A stretch of 64,000 bases of DNA from Tetradesmus obliquus (lineage: Eukaryota > Chlorophyta > Chlorophyceae > Sphaeropleales > Scenedesmaceae), in NCBI GenBank assembly GCA_030272155.1, contig CP126203.1, positions 1,116,001 through 1,180,000 of the forward strand. The letters are read 5' to 3'. The position numbers and the translations under genes are program-made. Under the pieces are notes generated by a model. The model did no database searches, was not told where the DNA came from, and was given only the letters and a program-made list of their open reading frames with translations. This document shows positions 7,418-20,338 of this stretch, one piece after another (position 1 is the stretch's first letter; every line of letters begins with the position of its first letter).

Positions 7418-9508
7418 GCACGCTGCTGCTGCTGCTGCTGCAGGGCTTAGAATGTATATGGCTGCTGGCTGCACTCTAGACAGCTAGCAGCTGTCAGCAG
7501 GTCGTTGATTGACACTCCCTGCAAGCTCACCTTTCTGACAGCTCCTCTGCTGGTTGGGCTCCTGTGTGTGCGCACCGCACGGCGCCGGCGATGTGCTGGT
7601 GCCATGCTGTAGCTGGGTGGTTATGTCTCTGTTTTCAACTGTATGCCAGCATGGACAGCCACAGGCATGATAAGTTGATAGATTGTTATCTGATAATAAT
7701 TGTCAGATGGTGTATTGGTGCATAGACTGGCCCAGAGTGAAAAGCGCGCGCGCGTGGCAAGGCAGTTCTGCCAGGGCAGCAGTGCTGTTGATGGGCAGTT
7801 CACATGCAGGCGAGTTGAGCCAATGTGCGTGAATGATTGTACTTGTTACGGCTAAAATTAATTATTGTACGTGCTAACATGTGCTTCATGCAGCTCCAGC
7901 TACTGAACCACACGTTACTTGTCTCAACGGTTGCCCTACCAAGCAGGATGCTTTGATGTTGCTGCACTCTTGGCATTGTAATAACATCTATTCAAGTATT
8001 TAATTGAGCTGACGCACGGCAGGAGAAAGCTGTGTTTGAGTCAGGTAATCCGTGACGGGGAAGTGCTGCCGAATCAGCCACTCTCGATGCAGACAGCTGT
8101 CACGCTGCAAACTTATCCTCATACATAACAGCTGATTCTTACATCTTACTGGGCCGAGAATTTTCTCCGGTGGGACGCCGGGCAGCCAGCCTGGTCACGG
8201 AGCCAGTGAGTCCAAGACACCTGTGCAGGCTATGCCAGCTCGATCGTGCTGCGGCAGCAACAGCAGACAATTCGGATTGCTTTTAAAACGTCTTTCAAGA
8301 CAAGGCTGTGCTCTGAATGTGCTTTTGTGAATTTAGCAGCAGCACTGCATGACCACCAGGCTGCTGCTGCTGCTGTCTTGCCTGGCAAAGTGTGCATTCG
8401 AAAAACAGAGGCTACAGCAGGTGACAGCACCCTCCTCTGAGCTGCACTCTGCTGTCTGCTGCTGAATGTGCTGCTGGCCAGGCAGGTCCCAGCAATTGCA
8501 AACAACAGTAATGCAGGATTTGGGACAGCTGCACCACCAGCAGCAGTTGCAGCAGGCCTGCTATAACATAAAAAGGTGGGCAGGCATTTCATCAACTTTG
8601 CCCAGAAACAGCAGCAGCAGGATTGCAATGCAGGCTGAGAACTGCTGCAGCAAAGGAAGATGTGCATTTTTGCCTTCAGTGGGGTAGGGTACGAACCTAG
8701 CATCCCAGATATGAGACAAAGCCACATAGCACACAAACAGAAAGCCATGCTGGCACAGCAACCTGCTGCTTGTGGTAGGTACAGCAAGGCACAGCTGCTG
8801 AACCTGCTGCCTTGGTTTGCTTGCATGTCAGCTGTCCTGCAGGCACCTCACCTGCTTGCAGCGCCCGCTCCAAACTGCTAGTTTTTTTCAGCTCCAGAAT
8901 TCAGCGTGATCACACAAGATGAATGTCTGCAGGAGAGTGTGTGGACTGGCAGCACTCAACCAACTGTGCTCAACCACCCTAGCTGCACACGCGCAGCAGC
9001 TGCCTGTAATGCTGAAACGTTGATCGGTGATAAGCAACAAGATTAGCAGCAGCAGCACAGCGCACAACGTACAGGGCCAGACAGCAGACCGCAACAACAG
9101 CGGCAGGGCACTTGGCACACCACAGCTGCAGAGCCCGATCAGCCAGCAGGTGCTGCCCAGAAGTAGAAACGGTTACATAAATACATATGTGCAGGCAGCA
9201 GCGCCCTATAGCAGCAGAAAGCAGCAGATAACAGACCCGCGAAAATTCAAAGAGTCGGGGCGCAGCAGGTGGTTTGCAAGCACTTTACTCAAGTTACACA
9301 GCACCCCATATAGTGGCTCAATTTGATTTAGATTCGTTGTTGAAAGTTGCATTTAATGAGTATGCTGCCTTTGCGCTACTTTCGTACCAGTGCCTAGTGA
9401 AGGCTGGTCAAACTCCAGGTTGCTGCAAACATTAGGTTGACCTGACATGTTATTTCTGTTTGCACTGCTAGCAGAAGCACAGCTGACTCCTGCATATGTT
9501 TTGAATCC

Positions 9509-11724
9509 ATGGCTGCAGGGTGGCTGTCCATGGTGCGCAAGCACCCTTTGGGATGGGAGAGCAACCGCAAGTCAACGGGCGCGCGGGTGGCGGCGGTGGT
9601 GGCGGTGCTCACGATGCTAGCCATCGCCGGCAGTCCAAAGGGTGCGGCAGGCTATTACAGAGTACACTTTCCTAAGCATGCTGCTCAAATCAAACAGGAC
9701 CTGAATTCCTTCTGCATGACCCACTACAAGAACTTCAAGCAGTATGGCACGGTGGCAACTCCCAAGCACAAGGGCAGACCCCCAAAAGTCCCAGATGACG
9801 TGGCATTAAAGGCCAGTGAAACATTCAAAGCTGGCAAGGTAGTCAAGGCCTACCCAAGTGCAGAAGCAAAGAAGAAAGTCGACGTGCATGTATGGTGGAC
9901 ATCAATCAAACTTGCTTGTCAGGAAAATGAGTACCTGGGTGGCCTATGCAGGAAGTACAACATCAGGCCCAAGCAACTGCTGAAGCGCATGAAAGCTGTT
10001 GACCCCAACCTGGTGCGCAGAAGAATAGATGTGAAGATGGACCTGACAGACAAGCAGAAAGACAGGAGAAAGGCTGCAGCAGAGAGGCTCTACAAGATGT
10101 TCCAGGATGAGCCAGACTTGCTGAGCAGAATTTATTTTGTTGATGAGTGCAAACTCTGGATGTCCAACCTAGCAGGCGGCGCCATCAAGGTGTATTGCGA
10201 TGCACATGATGCAAACGTACATGCTGTGCTACCATGCAAGTGGATGCGCAAGGGCCAGGACAACAAACCAGTCAAGCTACACTTTGTGTGCGCCGTCAAC
10301 GCGGTGCACGGCGCTGTCTACTGCAAGTTCACCACCGGCACAACAGACAACATTGACCACGTTGGCAACCCCAACACACCATACTATGTGAGTGTGTGCT
10401 GCTATTACTTAGATGCGCGCCATTGAAAGACATGCCAGCTGTTGCGTTCTGTGTACACACAACGTGGCAGTGCATCTCGCAGTGCCTCAGGGAAGGCGCG
10501 CTGCACACCGCGGCCTGCGCTGACCATAACAGCAGAGTAGCTTGGTGACAGCACAATGACACCACCCCCAGCAGCAAGCTGGAAACCAGTCTCCAGGGAA
10601 TCCTGCCAGTCACTTTCACATGTGCGCACCCGCAGCACACTGCCGCCTGCTGGCAGGAACTTGGCATACGCAGCAGCACAGAAGGCAACGTCGCGCTGCA
10701 ACAGCTTCTCTGTGCTGTTGTCATACATACCAGTGTCATGGCATGTCCCATCTGCTTGAATCAGCACGCTGCGCTGCGCATGCAAGAAATCGACCCGGCC
10801 TCGCCACCACCCTACTGCCACTTGCGCGCACATGCTGTCACATATTCCCAACCTGTACAGCTTGCGCATCAGCTGCTCCTCACTTGCAGGCATGTTGCGT
10901 GCGCCTGTGCCACCCACTTTAGGCATCAAACATGCACACTGCTTGCACTCCAGAGCTGCTTCAGTTGCGGCAGCGCGCGGCTCGCAGAACTTGAAGTGCT
11001 GCACACCTGGCAGGCAGCCCGTCATGGCCCAGTACAGTGGCCGCTTGCGTATCCCCAAGCTGATGATCCTGGGCCTGCTTTTACCATCTGCCTCAAGCCT
11101 GATGAATGGGCGTCCCTTTTCATCCACTTGCACATTTAGCTGCGCTGCTGCTAACAAGGCTTTCCGCTGCCAACCCGGCAAAACCTGCACCTGCAGTTGA
11201 AGAGGCAGAAGAAGAAGAAGAACGTGAAGGCCAAGAGCATGACACAGCTGGAGTTTGTCCACTGCATGAAGGAGCTTGCAGAGAAGGCTAACCAACAGCA
11301 GCGCGCGCGCGGCACTACGCCGCTGTACATCTTCGACAACCCCAGTGTTCATGTCGGGCAGGATGCCGCAGAGCTCCTAGCTGCAGTTGGCATCAGCCCA
11401 GAGCAGGTGCTGCAAATTGCACCCTACTCCCCAGACTTCAACCAGCCCATTGAGCATGCATTCGGCAGCCTCAAGGCTAGCTTCCGCAACCATCTGTACA
11501 ACACCTACCAGCTGACTGGTGCAGATGTATCACCGCGTGATCTGCAGCGGACGCTGCGTGACATATTCATGAACATCACACCTGCCTCTGTCATGGCTGA
11601 TGCACTGAGGCTGCCAGATTTGTGGGATGTGGTGCGCAGCAGGCTGGACAGGGTGTTTGTATGCCGTGACAACAAGCAGCGCACGGGTACGGCTGGCAAC
11701 TGGCCTAGGGATGATCAGCGCTGA
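9509..11724 (+). CDS. Tc1/mariner transposase, copy 3
   Basis: Exons are 9509-10387 and 11197-11724. The translation equals copy 1. Confidence 0.86.
10405..11352 (-). CDS. Antisense Vsr/DUF559-like nuclease, copy 3
   Basis: It lies in the intron 10388-11196, with the domain part at 10405-11190. The translation equals copy 1. Confidence 0.6.
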   Translation of the reverse strand: MNTGVVEDVQRRSAARALLLVSLLCKLLHAVDKLQLCHALGLHVLLLLLPLQLQVQVLPGWQRKALLAAAQLNVQVDEKGRPFIRLEADGKSRPRIISLGIRKRPLYWAMTGCLPGVQHFKFCEPRAAATEAALECKQCACLMPKVGGTGARNMPASEEQLMRKLYRLGICDSMCAQVAVGWWRGRVDFLHAQRSVLIQADGTCHDTGMYDNSTEKLLQRDVAFCAAAYAKFLPAGGSVLRVRTCESDWQDSLETGFQLAAGGGVIVLSPSYSAVMVSAGRGVQRAFPEALRDALPRCVYTERNSWHVFQWRASK

Positions 11725-13815
11725 GCACGCTGCTGCTGCTGCTGCTGCAGGGCTTAGAATGTATATGGCTGCTGGCTGCACTCTAGACAGCTAGCAGCTG
11801 TCAGCAGGTCGTTGATTGACACTCCCTGCAAGCTCACCTTTCTGACAGCTCCTCTGCTGGTTGGGCTCCTGTGTGTGCGCACCGCACGGCGCCGGCGATG
11901 TGCTGGTGCCATGCTGTAGCTGGGTGGTTATGTCTCTGTTTTCAACTGTATGCCAGCATGGACAGCCACAGGCATGATAAGTTGATAGATTGTTATCTGA
12001 TAATAATTGTCAGATGGTGTATTGGTGCATAGACTGGCCCAGAGTGAAAAGCGCGCGCGCGTGGCAAGGCAGTTCTGCCAGGGCAGCAGTGCTGTTGATG
12101 GGCAGTTCACATGCAGGCGAGTTGAGCCAATGTGCGTGAATGATTGTACTTGTTACGGCTAAAATTAATTATTGTACGTGCTAACATGTGCTTCATGCAG
12201 CTCCAGCTACTGAACCACACGTTACTTGTCTCAACGGTTGCCCTACCAAGCAGGATGCTTTGATGTTGCTGCACTCTTGGCATTGTAATAACATCTATTC
12301 AAGTATTTAATTGAGCTGACGCACGGCAGGAGAAAGCTGTGTTTGAGTCAGGTAATCCGTGACGGGGAAGTGCTGCCGAATCAGCCACTCTCGATGCAGA
12401 CAGCTGTCACGCTGCAAACTTATCCTCATACATAACAGCTGATTCTTACATCTTACTGGGCCGAGAATTTTCTCCGGTGGGACGCCGGGCAGCCAGCCTG
12501 GTCACGGAGCCAGTGAGTCCAAGACACCTGTGCAGGCTATGCCAGCTCGATCGTGCTGCGGCAGCAACAGCAGACAATTCGGATTGCTTTTAAAACGTCT
12601 TTCAAGACAAGGCTGTGCTCTGAATGTGCTTTTGTGAATTTAGCAGCAGCACTGCATGACCACCAGGCTGCTGCTGCTGCTGTCTTGCCTGGCAAAGTGT
12701 GCATTCGAAAAACAGAGGCTACAGCAGGTGACAGCACCCTCCTCTGAGCTGCACTCTGCTGTCTGCTGCTGAATGTGCTGCTGGCCAGGCAGGTCCCAGC
12801 AATTGCAAACAACAGTAATGCAGGATTTGGGACAGCTGCACCACCAGCAGCAGTTGCAGCAGGCCTGCTATAACATAAAAAGGTGGGCAGGCATTTCATC
12901 AACTTTGCCCAGAAACAGCAGCAGCAGGATTGCAATGCAGGCTGAGAACTGCTGCAGCAAAGGAAGATGTGCATTTTTGCCTTCAGTGGGGTAGGGTACG
13001 AACCTAGCATCCCAGATATGAGACAAAGCCACATAGCACACAAACAGAAAGCCATGCTGGCACAGCAACCTGCTGCTTGTGGTAGGTACAGCAAGGCACA
13101 GCTGCTGAACCTGCTGCCTTGGTTTGCTTGCATGTCAGCTGTCCTGCAGGCACCTCACCTGCTTGCAGCGCCCGCTCCAAACTGCTAGTTTTTTTCAGCT
13201 CCAGAATTCAGCGTGATCACACAAGATGAATGTCTGCAGGAGAGTGTGTGGACTGGCAGCACTCAACCAACTGTGCTCAACCACCCTAGCTGCACACGCG
13301 CAGCAGCTGCCTGTAATGCTGAAACGTTGATCGGTGATAAGCAACAAGATTAGCAGCAGCAGCACAGCGCACAACGTACAGGGCCAGACAGCAGACCGCA
13401 ACAACAGCGGCAGGGCACTTGGCACACCACAGCTGCAGAGCCCGATCAGCCAGCAGGTGCTGCCCAGAAGTAGAAACGGTTACATAAATACATATGTGCA
13501 GGCAGCAGCGCCCTATAGCAGCAGAAAGCAGCAGATAACAGACCCGCGAAAATTCAAAGAGTCGGGGCGCAGCAGGTGGTTTGCAAGCACTTTACTCAAG
13601 TTACACAGCACCCCATATAGTGGCTCAATTTGATTTAGATTCGTTGTTGAAAGTTGCATTTAATGAGTATGCTGCCTTTGCGCTACTTTCGTACCAGTGC
13701 CTAGTGAAGGCTGGTCAAACTCCAGGTTGCTGCAAACATTAGGTTGACCTGACATGTTATTTCTGTTTGCACTGCTAGCAGAAGCACAGCTGACTCCTGC
13801 ATATGTTTTGAATCC

Positions 13816-16031
13816 ATGGCTGCAGGGTGGCTGTCCATGGTGCGCAAGCACCCTTTGGGATGGGAGAGCAACCGCAAGTCAACGGGCGCGCGGGTGGCGG
13901 CGGTGGTGGCGGTGCTCACGATGCTAGCCATCGCCGGCAGTCCAAAGGGTGCGGCAGGCTATTACAGAGTACACTTTCCTAAGCATGCTGCTCAAATCAA
14001 ACAGGACCTGAATTCCTTCTGCATGACCCACTACAAGAACTTCAAGCAGTATGGCACGGTGGCAACTCCCAAGCACAAGGGCAGACCCCCAAAAGTCCCA
14101 GATGACGTGGCATTAAAGGCCAGTGAAACATTCAAAGCTGGCAAGGTAGTCAAGGCCTACCCAAGTGCAGAAGCAAAGAAGAAAGTCGACGTGCATGTAT
14201 GGTGGACATCAATCAAACTTGCTTGTCAGGAAAATGAGTACCTGGGTGGCCTATGCAGGAAGTACAACATCAGGCCCAAGCAACTGCTGAAGCGCATGAA
14301 AGCTGTTGACCCCAACCTGGTGCGCAGAAGAATAGATGTGAAGATGGACCTGACAGACAAGCAGAAAGACAGGAGAAAGGCTGCAGCAGAGAGGCTCTAC
14401 AAGATGTTCCAGGATGAGCCAGACTTGCTGAGCAGAATTTATTTTGTTGATGAGTGCAAACTCTGGATGTCCAACCTAGCAGGCGGCGCCATCAAGGTGT
14501 ATTGCGATGCACATGATGCAAACGTACATGCTGTGCTACCATGCAAGTGGATGCGCAAGGGCCAGGACAACAAACCAGTCAAGCTACACTTTGTGTGCGC
14601 CGTCAACGCGGTGCACGGCGCTGTCTACTGCAAGTTCACCACCGGCACAACAGACAACATTGACCACGTTGGCAACCCCAACACACCATACTATGTGAGT
14701 GTGTGCTGCTATTACTTAGATGCGCGCCATTGAAAGACATGCCAGCTGTTGCGTTCTGTGTACACACAACGTGGCAGTGCATCTCGCAGTGCCTCAGGGA
14801 AGGCGCGCTGCACACCGCGGCCTGCGCTGACCATAACAGCAGAGTAGCTTGGTGACAGCACAATGACACCACCCCCAGCAGCAAGCTGGAAACCAGTCTC
14901 CAGGGAATCCTGCCAGTCACTTTCACATGTGCGCACCCGCAGCACACTGCCGCCTGCTGGCAGGAACTTGGCATACGCAGCAGCACAGAAGGCAACGTCG
15001 CGCTGCAACAGCTTCTCTGTGCTGTTGTCATACATACCAGTGTCATGGCATGTCCCATCTGCTTGAATCAGCACGCTGCGCTGCGCATGCAAGAAATCGA
15101 CCCGGCCTCGCCACCACCCTACTGCCACTTGCGCGCACATGCTGTCACATATTCCCAACCTGTACAGCTTGCGCATCAGCTGCTCCTCACTTGCAGGCAT
15201 GTTGCGTGCGCCTGTGCCACCCACTTTAGGCATCAAACATGCACACTGCTTGCACTCCAGAGCTGCTTCAGTTGCGGCAGCGCGCGGCTCGCAGAACTTG
15301 AAGTGCTGCACACCTGGCAGGCAGCCCGTCATGGCCCAGTACAGTGGCCGCTTGCGTATCCCCAAGCTGATGATCCTGGGCCTGCTTTTACCATCTGCCT
15401 CAAGCCTGATGAATGGGCGTCCCTTTTCATCCACTTGCACATTTAGCTGCGCTGCTGCTAACAAGGCTTTCCGCTGCCAACCCGGCAAAACCTGCACCTG
15501 CAGTTGAAGAGGCAGAAGAAGAAGAAGAACGTGAAGGCCAAGAGCATGACACAGCTGGAGTTTGTCCACTGCATGAAGGAGCTTGCAGAGAAGGCTAACC
15601 AACAGCAGCGCGCGCGCGGCACTACGCCGCTGTACATCTTCGACAACCCCAGTGTTCATGTCGGGCAGGATGCCGCAGAGCTCCTAGCTGCAGTTGGCAT
15701 CAGCCCAGAGCAGGTGCTGCAAATTGCACCCTACTCCCCAGACTTCAACCAGCCCATTGAGCATGCATTCGGCAGCCTCAAGGCTAGCTTCCGCAACCAT
15801 CTGTACAACACCTACCAGCTGACTGGTGCAGATGTATCACCGCGTGATCTGCAGCGGACGCTGCGTGACATATTCATGAACATCACACCTGCCTCTGTCA
15901 TGGCTGATGCACTGAGGCTGCCAGATTTGTGGGATGTGGTGCGCAGCAGGCTGGACAGGGTGTTTGTATGCCGTGACAACAAGCAGCGCACGGGTACGGC
16001 TGGCAACTGGCCTAGGGATGATCAGCGCTGA
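13816..16031 (+). CDS. Tc1/mariner transposase, copy 4
   Basis: Exons are 13816-14694 and 15504-16031. The translation equals copy 1. Confidence 0.86.
14712..15659 (-). CDS. Antisense Vsr/DUF559-like nuclease, copy 4
   Basis: It lies in the intron 14695-15503, with the domain part at 14712-15497. The translation equals copy 1. Confidence 0.6.
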   Translation of the reverse strand: MNTGVVEDVQRRSAARALLLVSLLCKLLHAVDKLQLCHALGLHVLLLLLPLQLQVQVLPGWQRKALLAAAQLNVQVDEKGRPFIRLEADGKSRPRIISLGIRKRPLYWAMTGCLPGVQHFKFCEPRAAATEAALECKQCACLMPKVGGTGARNMPASEEQLMRKLYRLGICDSMCAQVAVGWWRGRVDFLHAQRSVLIQADGTCHDTGMYDNSTEKLLQRDVAFCAAAYAKFLPAGGSVLRVRTCESDWQDSLETGFQLAAGGGVIVLSPSYSAVMVSAGRGVQRAFPEALRDALPRCVYTERNSWHVFQWRASK

Positions 16032-18122
16032 GCACGCTGCTGCTGCTGCTGCTGCAGGGCTTAGAATGTATATGGCTGCTGGCTGCACTCTAGACAGCTA
16101 GCAGCTGTCAGCAGGTCGTTGATTGACACTCCCTGCAAGCTCACCTTTCTGACAGCTCCTCTGCTGGTTGGGCTCCTGTGTGTGCGCACCGCACGGCGCC
16201 GGCGATGTGCTGGTGCCATGCTGTAGCTGGGTGGTTATGTCTCTGTTTTCAACTGTATGCCAGCATGGACAGCCACAGGCATGATAAGTTGATAGATTGT
16301 TATCTGATAATAATTGTCAGATGGTGTATTGGTGCATAGACTGGCCCAGAGTGAAAAGCGCGCGCGCGTGGCAAGGCAGTTCTGCCAGGGCAGCAGTGCT
16401 GTTGATGGGCAGTTCACATGCAGGCGAGTTGAGCCAATGTGCGTGAATGATTGTACTTGTTACGGCTAAAATTAATTATTGTACGTGCTAACATGTGCTT
16501 CATGCAGCTCCAGCTACTGAACCACACGTTACTTGTCTCAACGGTTGCCCTACCAAGCAGGATGCTTTGATGTTGCTGCACTCTTGGCATTGTAATAACA
16601 TCTATTCAAGTATTTAATTGAGCTGACGCACGGCAGGAGAAAGCTGTGTTTGAGTCAGGTAATCCGTGACGGGGAAGTGCTGCCGAATCAGCCACTCTCG
16701 ATGCAGACAGCTGTCACGCTGCAAACTTATCCTCATACATAACAGCTGATTCTTACATCTTACTGGGCCGAGAATTTTCTCCGGTGGGACGCCGGGCAGC
16801 CAGCCTGGTCACGGAGCCAGTGAGTCCAAGACACCTGTGCAGGCTATGCCAGCTCGATCGTGCTGCGGCAGCAACAGCAGACAATTCGGATTGCTTTTAA
16901 AACGTCTTTCAAGACAAGGCTGTGCTCTGAATGTGCTTTTGTGAATTTAGCAGCAGCACTGCATGACCACCAGGCTGCTGCTGCTGCTGTCTTGCCTGGC
17001 AAAGTGTGCATTCGAAAAACAGAGGCTACAGCAGGTGACAGCACCCTCCTCTGAGCTGCACTCTGCTGTCTGCTGCTGAATGTGCTGCTGGCCAGGCAGG
17101 TCCCAGCAATTGCAAACAACAGTAATGCAGGATTTGGGACAGCTGCACCACCAGCAGCAGTTGCAGCAGGCCTGCTATAACATAAAAAGGTGGGCAGGCA
17201 TTTCATCAACTTTGCCCAGAAACAGCAGCAGCAGGATTGCAATGCAGGCTGAGAACTGCTGCAGCAAAGGAAGATGTGCATTTTTGCCTTCAGTGGGGTA
17301 GGGTACGAACCTAGCATCCCAGATATGAGACAAAGCCACATAGCACACAAACAGAAAGCCATGCTGGCACAGCAACCTGCTGCTTGTGGTAGGTACAGCA
17401 AGGCACAGCTGCTGAACCTGCTGCCTTGGTTTGCTTGCATGTCAGCTGTCCTGCAGGCACCTCACCTGCTTGCAGCGCCCGCTCCAAACTGCTAGTTTTT
17501 TTCAGCTCCAGAATTCAGCGTGATCACACAAGATGAATGTCTGCAGGAGAGTGTGTGGACTGGCAGCACTCAACCAACTGTGCTCAACCACCCTAGCTGC
17601 ACACGCGCAGCAGCTGCCTGTAATGCTGAAACGTTGATCGGTGATAAGCAACAAGATTAGCAGCAGCAGCACAGCGCACAACGTACAGGGCCAGACAGCA
17701 GACCGCAACAACAGCGGCAGGGCACTTGGCACACCACAGCTGCAGAGCCCGATCAGCCAGCAGGTGCTGCCCAGAAGTAGAAACGGTTACATAAATACAT
17801 ATGTGCAGGCAGCAGCGCCCTATAGCAGCAGAAAGCAGCAGATAACAGACCCGCGAAAATTCAAAGAGTCGGGGCGCAGCAGGTGGTTTGCAAGCACTTT
17901 ACTCAAGTTACACAGCACCCCATATAGTGGCTCAATTTGATTTAGATTCGTTGTTGAAAGTTGCATTTAATGAGTATGCTGCCTTTGCGCTACTTTCGTA
18001 CCAGTGCCTAGTGAAGGCTGGTCAAACTCCAGGTTGCTGCAAACATTAGGTTGACCTGACATGTTATTTCTGTTTGCACTGCTAGCAGAAGCACAGCTGA
18101 CTCCTGCATATGTTTTGAATCC

Positions 18123-20338
18123 ATGGCTGCAGGGTGGCTGTCCATGGTGCGCAAGCACCCTTTGGGATGGGAGAGCAACCGCAAGTCAACGGGCGCGCGG
18201 GTGGCGGCGGTGGTGGCGGTGCTCACGATGCTAGCCATCGCCGGCAGTCCAAAGGGTGCGGCAGGCTATTACAGAGTACACTTTCCTAAGCATGCTGCTC
18301 AAATCAAACAGGACCTGAATTCCTTCTGCATGACCCACTACAAGAACTTCAAGCAGTATGGCACGGTGGCAACTCCCAAGCACAAGGGCAGACCCCCAAA
18401 AGTCCCAGATGACGTGGCATTAAAGGCCAGTGAAACATTCAAAGCTGGCAAGGTAGTCAAGGCCTACCCAAGTGCAGAAGCAAAGAAGAAAGTCGACGTG
18501 CATGTATGGTGGACATCAATCAAACTTGCTTGTCAGGAAAATGAGTACCTGGGTGGCCTATGCAGGAAGTACAACATCAGGCCCAAGCAACTGCTGAAGC
18601 GCATGAAAGCTGTTGACCCCAACCTGGTGCGCAGAAGAATAGATGTGAAGATGGACCTGACAGACAAGCAGAAAGACAGGAGAAAGGCTGCAGCAGAGAG
18701 GCTCTACAAGATGTTCCAGGATGAGCCAGACTTGCTGAGCAGAATTTATTTTGTTGATGAGTGCAAACTCTGGATGTCCAACCTAGCAGGCGGCGCCATC
18801 AAGGTGTATTGCGATGCACATGATGCAAACGTACATGCTGTGCTACCATGCAAGTGGATGCGCAAGGGCCAGGACAACAAACCAGTCAAGCTACACTTTG
18901 TGTGCGCCGTCAACGCGGTGCACGGCGCTGTCTACTGCAAGTTCACCACCGGCACAACAGACAACATTGACCACGTTGGCAACCCCAACACACCATACTA
19001 TGTGAGTGTGTGCTGCTATTACTTAGATGCGCGCCATTGAAAGACATGCCAGCTGTTGCGTTCTGTGTACACACAACGTGGCAGTGCATCTCGCAGTGCC
19101 TCAGGGAAGGCGCGCTGCACACCGCGGCCTGCGCTGACCATAACAGCAGAGTAGCTTGGTGACAGCACAATGACACCACCCCCAGCAGCAAGCTGGAAAC
19201 CAGTCTCCAGGGAATCCTGCCAGTCACTTTCACATGTGCGCACCCGCAGCACACTGCCGCCTGCTGGCAGGAACTTGGCATACGCAGCAGCACAGAAGGC
19301 AACGTCGCGCTGCAACAGCTTCTCTGTGCTGTTGTCATACATACCAGTGTCATGGCATGTCCCATCTGCTTGAATCAGCACGCTGCGCTGCGCATGCAAG
19401 AAATCGACCCGGCCTCGCCACCACCCTACTGCCACTTGCGCGCACATGCTGTCACATATTCCCAACCTGTACAGCTTGCGCATCAGCTGCTCCTCACTTG
19501 CAGGCATGTTGCGTGCGCCTGTGCCACCCACTTTAGGCATCAAACATGCACACTGCTTGCACTCCAGAGCTGCTTCAGTTGCGGCAGCGCGCGGCTCGCA
19601 GAACTTGAAGTGCTGCACACCTGGCAGGCAGCCCGTCATGGCCCAGTACAGTGGCCGCTTGCGTATCCCCAAGCTGATGATCCTGGGCCTGCTTTTACCA
19701 TCTGCCTCAAGCCTGATGAATGGGCGTCCCTTTTCATCCACTTGCACATTTAGCTGCGCTGCTGCTAACAAGGCTTTCCGCTGCCAACCCGGCAAAACCT
19801 GCACCTGCAGTTGAAGAGGCAGAAGAAGAAGAAGAACGTGAAGGCCAAGAGCATGACACAGCTGGAGTTTGTCCACTGCATGAAGGAGCTTGCAGAGAAG
19901 GCTAACCAACAGCAGCGCGCGCGCGGCACTACGCCGCTGTACATCTTCGACAACCCCAGTGTTCATGTCGGGCAGGATGCCGCAGAGCTCCTAGCTGCAG
20001 TTGGCATCAGCCCAGAGCAGGTGCTGCAAATTGCACCCTACTCCCCAGACTTCAACCAGCCCATTGAGCATGCATTCGGCAGCCTCAAGGCTAGCTTCCG
20101 CAACCATCTGTACAACACCTACCAGCTGACTGGTGCAGATGTATCACCGCGTGATCTGCAGCGGACGCTGCGTGACATATTCATGAACATCACACCTGCC
20201 TCTGTCATGGCTGATGCACTGAGGCTGCCAGATTTGTGGGATGTGGTGCGCAGCAGGCTGGACAGGGTGTTTGTATGCCGTGACAACAAGCAGCGCACGG
20301 GTACGGCTGGCAACTGGCCTAGGGATGATCAGCGCTGA
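18123..20338 (+). CDS. Tc1/mariner transposase, copy 5
   Basis: Exons are 18123-19001 and 19811-20338. The translation equals copy 1. Confidence 0.86.
19019..19966 (-). CDS. Antisense Vsr/DUF559-like nuclease, copy 5
   Basis: It lies in the intron 19002-19810, with the domain part at 19019-19804. The translation equals copy 1. Confidence 0.6.
   Translation of the reverse strand: MNTGVVEDVQRRSAARALLLVSLLCKLLHAVDKLQLCHALGLHVLLLLLPLQLQVQVLPGWQRKALLAAAQLNVQVDEKGRPFIRLEADGKSRPRIISLGIRKRPLYWAMTGCLPGVQHFKFCEPRAAATEAALECKQCACLMPKVGGTGARNMPASEEQLMRKLYRLGICDSMCAQVAVGWWRGRVDFLHAQRSVLIQADGTCHDTGMYDNSTEKLLQRDVAFCAAAYAKFLPAGGSVLRVRTCESDWQDSLETGFQLAAGGGVIVLSPSYSAVMVSAGRGVQRAFPEALRDALPRCVYTERNSWHVFQWRASK

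Larger units (their letters stand above)
5069..8700 (+). mobile_element. Transposon element 2
   Basis: TIRs are at 5069-5097 and 8672-8700. It is the only copy with a visible change in a protein-coding exon. Confidence 0.82.
9376..13007 (+). mobile_element. Transposon element 3
   Basis: TIRs are at 9376-9404 and 12979-13007. No difference from element 1 was noticed. Confidence 0.82.
13683..17314 (+). mobile_element. Transposon element 4
   Basis: TIRs are at 13683-13711 and 17286-17314. No difference from element 1 was noticed. Confidence 0.82.
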